Assembly (NCBI GenBank): GCA_023105745.1
Contig: JALGQZ010000005.1
Coordinates: forward strand, 930,001 to 994,000
Origin: Austropuccinia psidii
Taxonomy: Eukaryota; Basidiomycota; Pucciniomycetes; Pucciniales; Sphaerophragmiaceae
Direction: 5' to 3'
Length of the DNA stretch: 64,000 nt
The position numbers and the translations under genes were made by a program. Shown piece after piece: positions 12,735-24,975 of the stretch (within the stretch, counting starts at the first letter, position 1; each line of letters opens with the position of its first letter). The notes under the pieces were generated by a model. It made no database searches and was not told where the DNA came from. It saw only the letters and a list, made by a program, of their open reading frames with translations.

Positions 12735-13855
12735 GATAGGGATCTTGGCGGCAACTTCAGGGTCCAAAGCTGTATTGCTTTTGACATTGTCCAGTGGCCA
12801 TCTGCATTGGTATGGCTTCTACCTTCTTTGTATATAATGGTTATATTCCCTCTATACTCTTGGATCACTATTCACCACCTCAGCATGTGTCTATTGGTAG
12901 TCTTCATGTTCAGTAAAGACTTCAAGGCTGTGCAGTCTGTGTAGACTTCAAAGACTGCACCCTCCAAATAATAATGGAGTTTTTCCAGAGCCCAGACTAA
13001 GAATAGAAATTAAGTCTGGGTTTCCCCATACCTTGCTTCAGATTCTTTCAGTTACCTAGAGATGTAACATATTACTCCCTCTCTTGGTTCACCATCCACA
13101 ATTTGTCTTTGGTGAACGGCTTCCCCTAAACCTTGGCTACATGCTGCATCTATGTATAACTTTAATGGTAGTTAAAAGTAAGGCAAGATGAGCACAGGTG
13201 CATTCGTGAGTTCATGTTTGATCCTCTCATATGTATTCCTCCTTTTGTTGGTAATTTCAAAAACTACATCTTTTGAACATAACTTGTATAAACTACTAGT
13301 TATGTGGGAAAAATTCTTGATGTGGTTTCTGTAGTAGCTAGCAAATCCAAGGAAAGATTGCATCTCTTTGATGCTCTTGGGTACTGGATTTGCAGTACTG
13401 CTGCTACTTTATTCTGGTCAATTGCCAGTCTAAGACCTGAGACTTTATGTCCTAGAGCTAGTAGCTCTTTTTAGCGGAAATTACACTTTTTCAGTGAAAT
13501 TTTCAGATTGATGGGTTTACATTTACTCAGCACTCTGTCTATGTATTGTAAATGGTCCTCCCATGTCTCTGAGTTTGTAATGATGTAATCAATATAAACC
13601 ACCATCCAGCCTTCCAATATTTCTTCTTGGAATGTTGTGTCCATAATCCTTTGGAAATGGCCTGGTGCATTTTTGATGCCAAATGGTATCCTGGTGTACT
13701 CATATATTCCCATATGGAATATTATTCTGAGTAATTTCATGGAGTTTGGTTTAACCCCATTTTGGTGGAAGCCTTTCATAAAATCCATTTTGGTTATGTA
13801 TTTGGCTTTTGCCATTTTATCCAGGGCATGAGGTGTCCTGGGTATAGGGTACCTG
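12735..13855 (-). pseudogene. A pol fragment: RNase H and reverse transcriptase
   Basis: Colinear with D 57249-58384. Open pieces at 13172-13363 ([14 protein letters not shown], the RT/RNase H connection) and in 13471-13855 (RT palm). The catalytic YIDD box of the family reads YIDY here, losing one of the two adjacent aspartates, so the enzyme is dead. Several frameshifts are also present. The left end joins 2451 across E1; the right end is the TSD acctg of the solo LTR. Confidence 0.88.
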
Positions 13856-15672
13856 TGTAAGGTGTGGATATGAAACTTTGATAAAATATCAAGTACTTTT
13901 CCTGTCCTCAAAATTTGTATAAGTTAGGATTATTTGAAAATAGTAAGAAATAGTATATTTAAAGTGAAAACACACCAATTCAATTTTTTTAACTTTTAAA
14001 AGTATAAAACAATAATATAATAAAAATTTATTGTTTTACCAACAATAAAGATTTATCCAAAAATACTCCACAAGAGATATTTAAGGCTACAAAAGAAATT
14101 TCTTCAAGAGCAATTTCAATTGGAATTAATTGAGAAAATGAATGCAAGCAATTAATTGAAGAGAAAAGTACTTGAAAAGATATTTTAAAGAGATAACACA
14201 CCCAAAAGTGACCAGAGTGCATTTTGAAAAAAAGTGACAAAGCTAACAGTGATGAAAGATTCTTTAACTCAATTTTGGGGTGATTCAGGGGTAAAAAATG
14301 ATTATAAGAGTTACAAACAATAGTTATAATGATTTCTTCCTGTGGTTAAAAGGTTGAAAATGATTTAAAAAGGGTGGTTGGAATCTTTTATTGATTGGTT
14401 TAATAGTATTTAAACTAATTCTAAAAAGGAAAAGATTATAACATGAAGAGAAAAGTGGGGCAAAGAAGACATTCTTTTATAGCCATCAATTTTCTTACTC
14501 CAAAAGTGAAATTTACTCTTTTCAGTCGTGAAAAACAGTCTGACAACAGAAAAACCAATTATGGCATCATTGAACCCTGGTTTAGACCAAAAAAGGGCTG
14601 GTTTAAGCCATTTTAGACCCTTAAATCAGCCATTAATATAGCAATACCTGGTCTAGAGCCTTCAAACCACGTCCAAATTTGTGTAAGAGGTGTAGAAGCC
14701 AGTTAAAGCTGTTTTTACTAACATTTGTTTAATTTAAGGGTAGTTTTACCCTCTTGTCAGCAGTTAAAACTACCCTGGTTGGTATCAAAGCCTCATCATC
14801 AATTGAGTCACAGACCCTGTGACTCAATTCCAGGCCAAAAGTAATGACCTTTTGCGTGGACTTTGACATCTCACACCAGTCAGCAAGGAATTTGGGGGTC
14901 TAGCTCCCCCTTAGAGCTAGAGTGTCTTTTGCCCCCCAGAATTAATCTTTCCAATTTATTTTTTTTCAATTCCTCATCATGTAATACAATTATAATTTAC
15001 ACATGTAATTAAATCGAGTTTTTAATTAAGCATCTGTAATAATTGAGACCTCATATGTAAATTAAAGTTCACTTATGTAATACATGCGCACATTTTGACA
15101 TTTCAATTGAATTCAATTGAAAATGCTTCAATTCCTCATAACTTCTAAAGTAAACACAACACCTCAGTTTTAACACAAAATTGATGGTTCACACCACATG
15201 TGGTGTGAATCAAATTAAGTTTTTCAGGATTTTCATACTTTTGTACAGAAAATACTAAAAACTTAATTTAAGCTTATTTAGAGTTGAGTTACAGAAATTT
15301 CATGCAGAGGCGACCCCACTTTATTTTTTATGAGGAATCCAATGGTGTGATAATTTCTTTATGTTTATTTATTGGATAAAAAGCTATAATATATCTGATA
15401 TAAGTTTGTACCAAAAATATTTTGATTTCACAATTTTTATCAAAAATTTATTTTTACTTAACTTTTACAAGTAAAAATGTAATTTCATAATTTTAAATTT
15501 TATTTTAATTTGATTTTTAAATTATAATTGAATTTTTATTTTTAAATATAAATTTGTATTTATATTTCAATTTTTCCTTTTATAATATAAATAAATTTAT
15601 TTTATTTATATTTGTATCTTAATTGATCATTTGTGGTTTTTTGGGTATATGAAAATACCTCTAAGGCTCACA
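13856..15672 (-). repeat. Solo LTR inserted in A, TSD acctg
   Basis: 1,817 bp beginning TGTAAGGTGTGGATATG and ending TAAGGCTCACA, the termini shared by C and E LTRs, but with a largely different interior. acctg flanks it at 13851-13855 and 15673-15677, and the alpha sequence reads straight across in D near 58384. There is no internal region, so it is what remains after recombination between the two LTRs of a full element. The open frame 14028-14240 lies inside and I see no gene in it. Confidence 0.9.
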
Positions 15673-15677
15673 ACCTG

Positions 15678-16244
15678 TCTGCTTTTGTGTAGTTATTCAG
15701 AGCTCTGAAGTCTCAACACAGTCTAGACTTGCCATCCTGCCAGGTGATGAGGACAGGAGTGGTTATTTCCACTATTTCATTATGTCCAATATTTATGATG
15801 ACAACCATGTCCAGGAGTTCATTGATATTTTTTTCAATTTCTTTCCTGGTTTCCAGACTTGATGGGTATGGAGGTCTCCTAAGCATAGGTAGATAAGGTC
15901 TTTCCACATCCAGATAAAGCTCTATATTATGGCCTTTGATCTTGCCTAATTGTTCTTCACCAATGGCAAATTCTGGTCTGTTCTTCCTCACCATCTTCAG
16001 TAAACTTAGTTTTTGTTTACTGGTGAGGGTAGTGCTAACCTGGCCCTCCCTGAATTCATTCAGTAGCTCCTCCAGTGGGTCATGGGTAGAGATTTGGTAT
16101 ATGTCAAGTGAGAATTTCTTCTCCTTGTTGGTAGCAATGGTAACATGCCTGTTTTTACTACTGCAAATATCTATGCCATACATCCTTTGGTAATCTGTTC
16201 CCAGCAAGAACCCTTGGATGTGGCAATCATCAAGCACTACAAAC
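15678..16244 (-). pseudogene. A pol fragment: protease-RT junction
   Basis: Colinear with D 58385-58954. The translation shows GFLLGTDYQRMYGID (protease C-terminal part) and ERPYLPMLRRPPYP (start of RT). The frame is open over most of this piece but ends in LTR sequence of B on one side and at the solo LTR on the other. Continues at 43529 across B. Confidence 0.88.
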
Positions 16245-17006
16245 TGTAACAACCATCCATCAGGGGTAAGGTTATTCATTCATACACCCACTCAAACACC
16301 TCAAATCGGCAAATCCAGTATCTGCATCAGCATTCTGTTTCAGTAATCTTCATTCTGAAACATGCATACAGCTTGGTACATCAATACAGCCTGTCAATAC
16401 CTGTACAGGTTGGATCCACCCAATACAGTTTCAATACACCAGTATGAAGCTGTATGATCACTCAAATACACCACACCTCTTGTACAGGTTCTGTACAGCT
16501 GTAAAGGACCTGTATTGGCCAGACTCAATTCACTCATCAATTATTCTCATGAAAATTCTTCCTCTGGATCAGAGCTGGTGATTCTCACATATACCAGCCC
16601 CTCTTTCTCCCCCCTGGGGACTTTTCCCCAGTTAATTAATTTAGTTTATTTATTATTTCATAATTATTCTTATCCTTATTTTTGGGTATTATAAGTATTT
16701 AATTTCAAGTTAGTCTTTGCATTTCTTTATTCACCTGTACAGTATGAGTTGGGTGGCCATATCCTTATTAACCCTTCTCTTTCCATTCTGACAGGTTGAA
16801 ACAGTGGACTTGGACTTGTTTGTGGTTGGCTCTTCTATTTCTTTATTCTTATTCTTTGTTTCTGCTTTTCTCAGATCTTTTATTATAGTAATTCATTCTT
16901 TACACTCTTAAGTGTATTCACTCTTTCCATATCCTTGAGCCCTCCATAAGTGAGTCCCAGTGTACTGAGTTCCAGGCCCTCTTCACTTAGAAGAGCCCCT
17001 GTGACA
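16245..17006 (+). repeat. B 5' LTR
   Basis: 762 bp, TGTAACAACC...CCTGTGACA, paired with 42762-43523. It contains repeats of tgtacagg/aatacag-like words. The promoter is expected here but I cannot fix a start site. Confidence 0.93.
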
Positions 17007-17808
17007 TTAAATTAATTAACTCATATTTGATTCTTTCTTTTCATTCATTTATATTCATTTTCTCTCATTCATCAATTATGATCTCTTTTATGACTTCATG
17101 ATATTTAATGATTATGATTTTTCTCTCTCATCAATTTCATCTCATTCATTTCATTCATATGAAATTGATCTTTCTTCTTTCTTAAACATTGCTGACCATT
17201 TCATTCACTTCATTTCATTTTATCAAATCAAATTTTTTCTGTGTTATTATTCAGGTTCTTTTAGGAGTTATTGATTGGCTTAATTGATTGGATTATTCAT
17301 TGGGATTCATTGGATTATTGATTCAGCAGTTCAGGATTCTTATTTGGATTGGATTGATTGATTTTGACTTCTCAAGATATTGATTGATCCTCAAGAGCTG
17401 AGTTTGATTATTGTTTGACTTTGAATCCTCAAGATATTTTATTGATACTCAAGAATTGATTTTGATTATTGACTGATTTTGACTCATCAAGATACTGAAT
17501 TGATTTCTGAAGATTTTAAATTGATTGATTGATTCCTCAAGACCTTGATTTCATATTGAAGACACCGATTTATTTATTTATTGATTATTGATTGAAGACT
17601 GATTGATTGTTGATTTACTCAAGATTATTGATACTTGATTTGAATTGATTGTTGATTGTATTAATTGATTTGACTGTTGACTGAATTTGATTTCACCTCA
17701 AGATTTGAATTGATTCCTCAAGATTCATCAAGATTTTAATTGTGATTGATTTGGCCCAGTTCTGATTATTAGTCTCATACCATCAAATTTTATTTCATTT
17801 TTATTCAA
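17007..17808 (+). other. B leader with degenerate ATTGATTG / CTCAAGA repeats
   Basis: The 800 nt between LTR and gag have no long ORF. The first part is rich in TTCATT words. From about 17270 to 17740 it alternates many attgattg blocks with ctcaaga blocks, a degenerate low-complexity array. No standard TGG-starting primer-binding site follows the LTR directly (the sequence is ttaaattaatt). Confidence 0.6.
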
Positions 17809-19170
17809 ATGCCAGTTCAGCATAGCCCCCCAGCCAAAAATACTAGATCCCAAAGAATTCAAGCTGTTCCCACTCCTACAGCAAGGGCTCCTCTTGACCA
17901 CACACCATCAGTTCATCAACTGAGTGCAAACTTGGACGGAGGACCACCAATGGAAGGAGAAGCACCCTCAAGAAGAGGTGGAATGAAATCTAGAAGATCA
18001 AGATCTTTCTCTGGACTTTTGGGTGGCTACCCTGGCATGTCTGAAGGTGCAAGAGCAAGACAAGGGGAAGTTGAAGATGAAGAGGGGGAAGTGTCTGTGG
18101 AAGAGGAAGATTCTGGGGAAACTGAAGTGGCAGATGCCTTGGCAAATGCTCCAGAGGTGCCTCAGGGCTCTAATCTAGCCCTTTCTAGTCAACCTCTTGT
18201 CTCTCAAACTGATCCAAGTCTCCTCAAGATGATGGAGCAGATGACTCAATTCATGGGGCAACTCACTCAAGCAGTTGCTCCCAGGGACAATTCCAAAGCC
18301 CCTGCTTTCAAGACTCCATCCATGAAAGCACCTGATTCTTTTGATGGTACTCAAGATAATAAATTGAGAGTATTTATCCAATCCTGTCAATTAATCTTCC
18401 ATAATGATTCAGCAAATTTCTTCTCTGACAGGAAGAAAGTTCTTTACTAAACTTCTTTTCTCACTGCAGGAGCTGGAAAGTGGATTGAACCTTATCTCTC
18501 AAATATTTCCAATGAAGACCCTTCCTACCTTCTCAATAATTGGCCATTATTTGAATCTCAATCATTCACTCTGTTTGGTGACCCCAATGAAGTCAGGAAA
18601 GCTGAACAAGAGTTGGACAATTTAAGGATGAAGCAAAGTGGTTGTGTTTACTTGTATATTGCTGTTTTCAGAAGCTTAATGCCAAGAATTGGAGATTGGG
18701 GTGAAACAGCTTATATCCATGTTTACAGAAGAGGATTGGCATCAAGATTATTGTATCAGTTGGCTTCTCACCCTGGAACCTTTGACACTCTTCAAGAACT
18801 TATGGATGTCACTTTAGAATTGGACACAAAATATTATGAGAGGCAAAAAGAAAAGGGTGGTAATCAAGAGAAGAAGCCTCCAGTCATTGGATCCAACCAA
18901 TCGAGGCCTCCTCAAAACTTATCTTCAAAGAGGCCTCACCAGAAGAAGAACAAGAAGGGCAAGCAGCTTTAATCTTCAAAGGACAAGCCCCATGCCGCTC
19001 TCCTCAATAAGGACAATAAATTAATTGGTTCTGAAAAGGAGAGGAGGATAAAAGAGGGGTTGTGTATTTATTGTGGTGGAAAGCACCTAATTGAAAAATG
19101 CTTCAAGAGACCTCAGAACAAGCCTGTGTCATCATCAAGAGCCTTCCCTAGCAAGCAGGGAAAAGCCTGA
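17809..19170 (+). pseudogene. B gag, two in-frame stops
   Basis: One frame from ATG 17809 to TGA 19168-19170. In-frame TAA codons at 18448-18450 and 18970-18972 cut it. The N-terminal part is disordered and acidic (EEEGEVSVEEEDSGE-like). The middle matches a retrotransposon Gag capsid region (APDSFDGTQDNKLRVFIQS, then FRSLMPRIGDWGE). The end is basic with a zinc knuckle CIYCGGKHLIEKC, one residue shorter than the usual CX2CX4HX4C. Pol follows 14 nt later in another frame. As a unit it cannot be translated without readthrough. Confidence 0.88.
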
Positions 19171-19184
19171 GTGGGGATCATGAT

Positions 19185-22100
19185 GTGTTCAATGGTTCTC
19201 ACTTATTTCCTTCAAGAGCACAATGGTGCACTCTGAATACTGGTGTCAAGAAATCTTTAAAATTTCTTATTTTCTCTTCTGTCTCTGATATTTTTTATAG
19301 TATTCTCATTGATTCTGGTGCTACAAACTCTTTTATTGCAAAGAATTTTGTTCTCAAGTACTCTTTAACTCTGTCAGAGCTCCCTGAAAGGATTCCTCTT
19401 TTTATTTTGGATTCTAAGGAATCCCCTGCCTTGTTCATCACCCATTATACCAAGTGGGTAGTTGACTTGCCTTCCTTCCCAAGCTTTGAATGGGACTTCT
19501 TTATCATAGATTCACCCAAGGGAGAAGACCTGATATTGGGCAATGATTTCCTTTACCATTTTAATCCCATTATTGATTGGAAAAATGGATTGACCACCTA
19601 TGACTCTAGTCATAAGGATTCTAGTGGTATTATTCCTTCTACTAGTAATGACTTAGCCACTGCTGTCAACAGTGTTGCTCTGGTTGGTGAACTTAAGACA
19701 CCTTCCCTTCCTTCTTCTGTCCATATCCCTTCCATCATTCCCTCTCAGTCATTACTTCCATTAAGAGATGAAGTCTTCAAAGAGATAAAGGATGTTGGAG
19801 AAGATGTTGCCATATCTTCACTTCATCTCTTTCAAGGGGATATGGACCTTCCTCCCTTATCTTTTCATGCATCCCTGGAGGAGCAGTGGGATGAGGAGGA
19901 AGAGGCAGAAGAAATTGAAACTGTGTTGAAGGTAGTCCCTCCTGCTTATCACCAATATTTGGATGTATTCTCCAAGGTGAAACCAGAGAAATTTGCTCCA
20001 CACCACACCTGTGATCACCACATCGAATTGGAGGGTCTTCCACCTCCAATTGGTGTTATCTACTCATTATCAAATCAAGAGTCAGAAACACTGCGGGCCT
20101 ACATTTCAGAGAATGTAGAGAAAGGTTTCATAAGACCAAGCTCCTCTTCAACAGGAGCACCTGTCCTTTTTGTCAAGAAAAAGGATGGAGGTCTTTGTTT
20201 GTGTGTTGACTACCGCAAACTCAATGCTGTCACTAGGAAGAACAGATACCCTGTCCCTCCTATGAACCAGCTCCTTACCATATTCAACGGTTCCACTATC
20301 TTTTCCAAGATAGATTTGCGTGGTGCATATAACCTTCTGAGAATCAAAGAGGGGGATGAGCACTTAACTGCCTTTAGAACCAAATATTGTAGTTATGAGT
20401 ATTTTGTCATGCCATTTGGTTTGACCAATGCTCCTGCTTCTTTCCAGAATCTAGTAAATGATATCCTTGCAGATTTCTTGGATGTGTTTGTTGTGGTTTA
20501 TTTAGATGATATTATGGTCTTTTCCAGTGCTGAGGAGGAACATGTCAAACATGTGACCTCTGTTCTCCAAAGACTGAGGGACAATAATTTGTTTGCCAAA
20601 GCCTCCAAGTGTGTATTCCATGCTGCAAGTGTGGAATACTTGGGCTATGTTGTTTCAAGTGATGGGCTCAAGATGGATTCTTCAAAAGTTCAGCAAATCC
20701 TCGATTGGCCTCAGCCCAAAAACATCAAGGCCCTTCAATCTTTTCTTAGCTTTGCCAACTTTTATTGTTGTTTCATTAAAAAGTATTCCAAAAAAATCTC
20801 TGCTCTCACTTCCCTCCTTAAAAAATATTCTCCCTTTATCTTCAATGAGGAAGCTCTTAGTCAGTTTCAAGCACTCAAAGAAGCTTTCACCTCTGCTCCT
20901 ATCTTATCTCACTTTAATCCATCTCTACCTACTATTATAGAGACTGATGCTTCTGATTATGCATTGGGCACCGTACTGAGTCAGGTGAATGACTCAGAAA
21001 AGCACCCCATTGCATTTGATAGTCACAAGCTTCTCCCAGCTGAGCTGAACTATGAAATTCATGACAAGGAACTCCTTGGCATAGTTTGAGCTCTCAAGCG
21101 CTGAAGAGAATTTCTTCTTTCTCTTTCCAATTCTTTTGAGGTCTTGACAGACCACTCTTCCTTGCAGTATTTCATGTCTTCCAAAGTTCTTACTTGTTGT
21201 CAGGCCCGTTGGGCTGAATTTCTCTCAGAATTTCATTTCACTATCACTTACAGCTCAGGCAGGCTGGCCACTTTACCAGATGCCTTGTCACGTCGGGATG
21301 ATGTGTACCCAGAGAGGGGGGTGGACTTCACCAGCAAGAATCCTCAAAATTTTCATCAAGTACTTAAGCAAGATGGAATTCAAGAGTCAAGATTCTTCTC
21401 AATCAAAGTGGAGATTTTCTCAGATTTAGTGGACAAGATCCAAAAAGAAGTATGGCAAGACAAAGACTATAAAGAAATACTCAAGCAACTAGCAAGAGGT
21501 GAATCAGTTCCAGATTATTCTCTTGAACCTCAAGCCAAGTTATTATTATTCAAAGATAGAGTGGTAATCCCAAGCAATGAAGAACTTCAACTCAATATTC
21601 TTCAAAAGCGTCATGACTCACCATTGGCTGGCCATCCTGGCCAGGAGAAGACCCTCAAGCTCATCAAGAGGGATTTTTATTGGGCTGGCATGAATCAATT
21701 CATCAAGGACTATGTGTCCTCATGTCAGCAATGTTCAAGAAACAAGAACATTCATCACAAGAAGCTTAGATTACTCAAGCCTCTTTCAATTCCGTCTGGT
21801 CCTTGGAATTCACTATCAATGGACTCTATCACTCAATTGCCACTGTCAAACAACTTTGATTCAACTTTAGTAGTTATGGACAGATTCTAAAAAATGGCAA
21901 TCTTCATTCCAACTTATGGAAAAATCACTGCTCTGGACTTAGCTCAAATCTTCATTAGTCATGTATTGTCCAAGCATGGCCTTCCACTCAGTATCATCAG
22001 TGATAGAGGATCCTTATTTGTTTCATCATTTTGGACTCAATTGTGTCAGCAGCTCAAGATATCAAGATATCTTTCAACTGCCTTTCACCCTGAAACAGAT

Positions 22101-22412
22101 GGACAGACAGGGAGGGTAAATCAGATACTAGAACAGTACCTTTGGATGTATGTCAGCTATCATCAAGATGACTGGTACACCTGGCTCCCTCTGGCTGAAT
22201 TTGCCTATAATAATGCAGAACATTCATCAACCAAGCAATCACCTTTTTTCACCATTTATGGAAGAAATCCCAGCTTTGACTCAATCCATATTTCTCAAGA
22301 CTCACCTGCTGGAAAGTTATCAACAAAACTCCAATCAGTAAAGCAAGTTGTCAAAGAAGAATTAGAGTCAGCAATAAGGAGATTCAAGGAGTATGAAGAT
22401 AGAAATAGAGCA
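19185..22412 (+). pseudogene. B pol: protease, RT, RNase H, integrase (5' part)
   Basis: A single reading frame (phase of 19185) broken by nonsense codons. Visible are protease IDSGATNSFIA, RT VVYLDDIMVFS, RNase H ETDASDYALG, integrase zinc region (HDSPLAGHPG...CQQCSRNK), core MDSITQLP and ISDRGSLFVSSFW. The in-frame stops are TGA at 21087-21089, TGA at 21102-21104 (both where Trp is expected) and TAA at 21888-21890. The third integrase catalytic residue, Glu in this family, is Gly here (codon 22110-22112), a loss of function independent of the stops. The reading frame continues at 39293 beyond element C. Confidence 0.92.
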
Positions 22413-22711
22413 TGTAAGGTTTGTCTATGAAACTCTTGATAATAGTAACAATATCAAGAGTAATATGACTGTCCTCAGTAGAAAAATATAATATAATAAA
22501 ATATTACAACCACAAATTTAAATATAATTATTAAAAATAATTATATATATAAAAAAATAATTTTAATTATTATTATAAAAATATAATAATAAAAAAAATA
22601 TAATAATTATAATAAATTATAATTATTCTATTATTGTTATAGTCACTGCCAGTTATAACAATAAGAAATGTAAAGCTCTTAATGAGACAATTACACGTGG
22701 AAATATGAATA

Positions 22712-22756
22712 GGGTATTGGTAAAAACACATAAGCAAATTGGTAAAAACACGTAAG
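22712..22756 (+). repeat. MULE left terminal and subterminal repeats
   Basis: Two direct copies of GGTAAAAACAC[AG]TAAG at 22719-22734 and 22741-22756. The first overlaps the terminal inverted repeat. Likely transposase-binding motifs; that role is inference. Confidence 0.8.
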
Positions 22757-23262
22757 GGGTGCCCTGGGCCCATTTTTAATTAAAAATGAAACACAACAAT
22801 GCCTGTATTGGGCCAAAACATGCCCAAAAGAGGTTTTTTCCCCACAAAACCTCTCTAACTCCAAATTGTTTCAGATTTTTTTGCCCAGCCCCCCCCCCAA
22901 AAAAAAAGCCCAAACACTCCAACAATCCACATTATCCCCACCCCAAACCATTGTTGTTTTTTTGGAAAAACAGCATTACCAAAGCCATTTTGCAAAGCTT
23001 TTCACACTTTTTTTTCTTTTTTTCACCCAAAGACTGCATTTTCCACCACAACAACCTGCTTTCAAGCCTCCGAATTTCCAATTGTTTACCTTCCCTCATC
23101 CATTAATCCCATATTTAAACCACTTTCTTTCACTCTTAACCCCTTCTGTTCATTTTTCACACCTTTTTTCACCTCTTTTTCACACTTCGAAAGGTTCTTA
23201 CCCCATTCCAAATCCCCAAATCCCCCCTTTTTTTCACTTTTACACATATTTTTCATTCAAAA
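22757..23262 (+). other. MULE 5' region, C-rich
   Basis: About 500 nt between the left terminus and the transposase start. The plus strand is rich in C and A with runs of C and T (ccccccccc near 22890). It may hold the promoter; I see no defined motif. Open frames here look like low-complexity accidents. Confidence 0.5.
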
Positions 23263-24904
23263 ATGCTCCAACCCCCCACTGAAGGTGAATTTCAGACCCT
23301 TGAGCTTCTTTGGCAACATGTGCATAATGTTTCCAGGGTTCAGGGGTATGCTGTGTCCACCTTGAGGTCCAATATGACCCACAACCAAATTGAAATATGT
23401 TGTGATAGGTCTGGCACCCCAAATCCCAACAAAAGCCCCTCCAAAACAGTCACCTCAAGAAAGCTTGACTGTCCTTTTAGACTTTATGCCAGGAAATATG
23501 CCAAGAGCACCACTTGGACTCTTAAAGTCAAAAATCCTGAACATAGCCATGATGCTACTGAAAATATCATGGCACATCCTGCTTTCAGGAAATTCAATGA
23601 GCAAGAAACATCTCAAATTGCTCAAATGTCTGAATCACTCCTCATGCCAAGGCAAATTTAGGCCCAATTATGCAGCCAGAGGGAGTCTGACAGGCCTGTA
23701 ATCCTTCAAGACATTTATAACCAAGTCAAGAAAATAAAGAAAGACAAACTGCAAGGCAGAAGGCCCATTGATGCTCTTATTGACACTCTCAAAGAAGAAA
23801 ATTTTGTTTAGTCCTCTGCAAGGGATTCTGAGGGACACATTACCTCCTTGTTTTTTACTCACCCCTGGCCATAAAACTTCTTCATGGCTTTCCTCATGTC
23901 ATTCTTATGGATCGTACTTATAAAACCAATAAGTACAAAATGCCTCTTTTTCATATTGTTGGATTCAGCTCAACAAATAAGACCTTTTCTGGGGCTTTTT
24001 GTTTGATGAAGAATGAAAATGAAACTTCATATACTTAGGCATTAAATCAATACATTGAAAAGGTCCTCAACAACACCAATCTTGTTCCCCCCCAGTTATT
24101 GTTATTGACAGGGATCTGGCCTTGAAAAGCTCTATTAAGAAGCTCTTTCCAGACTCCAAAGTCATGCTATGCATTTGGCACATCAACAAGGATGTATCTG
24201 CTCATTGGATGAAGAAAATTGGTCATGGAACTGATTTTGAAAATTTTATGGGCCTTTGGAATCAAGTAATATACTTCTTCATTTTATTTCATGTTATTTC
24301 ACTTTTTTTCTTATTATTGTCTTTATTAATGACTTTGGGATTCTTTTCTCAGCTTATGTATTCACCCACTGAAAAGTCTTTCAAAGACAACTGGAAGAAG
24401 CTTCAAAAGCAAGTTAAAAATGCTGAGGTCTTGCAGTATTTGGAAAGCACTTGGCTTCCTCTAAAGGAGTATTATGTGCCAGCCTGGACAAACCACCATT
24501 GCCACCTGGGTGTGGGCTCCACCTCCAGAGTTGAAGGTGCCCATGCCATGGTTAAGCTTTGGCTACAAAAGTCCACTGGTACTCTCCTGGAGGTAGTCAG
24601 GGCACTCCACATGGCATTCAGAAAACAATTTATTGAAATTATCAACAGAATCTCCAAAGAAATGATTGTCCATGTCAAGAAATTTCCTCCACACATCTGT
24701 GCCCTCAATGGCAAGGTGTCTCATTATGCTCTTCAGATTGCCTTTGAAAATTTCAAAACAAAATTTCCTCCAAATGAAAAATGCACCAACAAATACAACA
24801 ATTATAAAGGCATTCCTTGCAAGCATAAGACCCAAAAGGCATTTGCCAAGCGCCAAAGGCTTGAATTATCAGACTTCCATCCTCAGTGGCATTTGAATTT
24901 GCCT
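23263..24904 (+). pseudogene. MULE transposase: FAR1-type zinc domain and DDE core, broken
   Basis: The frame from ATG 23263 encodes an N-terminal FAR1/WRKY-GCM1-type zinc domain (LDCPFRL...NPEHSH). It then meets TAG at 23659-23661 and another TAG near 23809, followed by frameshifts near 23870 and 24090 and a TAG near 24037. The catalytic residues of a MULE transposase remain visible: Asp 23910-23912 (VILMDRTYKTN), Asp 24107-24109 (VIVIDRDLAL) and Glu 24533-24535 (SRVEGAHAMVK), with CIWHIN between. A GT-AG intron of 87 nt at 24266-24352 is likely. A second (24905-24975) leads to the downstream part. Inactive as it stands. Confidence 0.85.
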
Positions 24905-24975
24905 GTGAGGGTTTTTTAATTTCTTCTTATTATTTTTTTCTTATTAACTGATTTTACTTGTCATATTCTTCTCAG

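Noticed and set aside
13471..13911. Open frame running from A's RT into the solo LTR
   Set aside because: Its N-terminal residues come from LTR sequence; a chance fusion, not a chimeric gene.
17270..17740. Possible CRISPR or satellite array in B's leader
   Set aside because: Repeat units are short, degenerate and irregularly spaced; the context is a fungal retroelement leader.
22786..23282. Plus-strand Pro/Phe-rich ORFs before the MULE transposase
   Set aside because: Product of C and T runs; overlapping frames are equally open and none has a domain.
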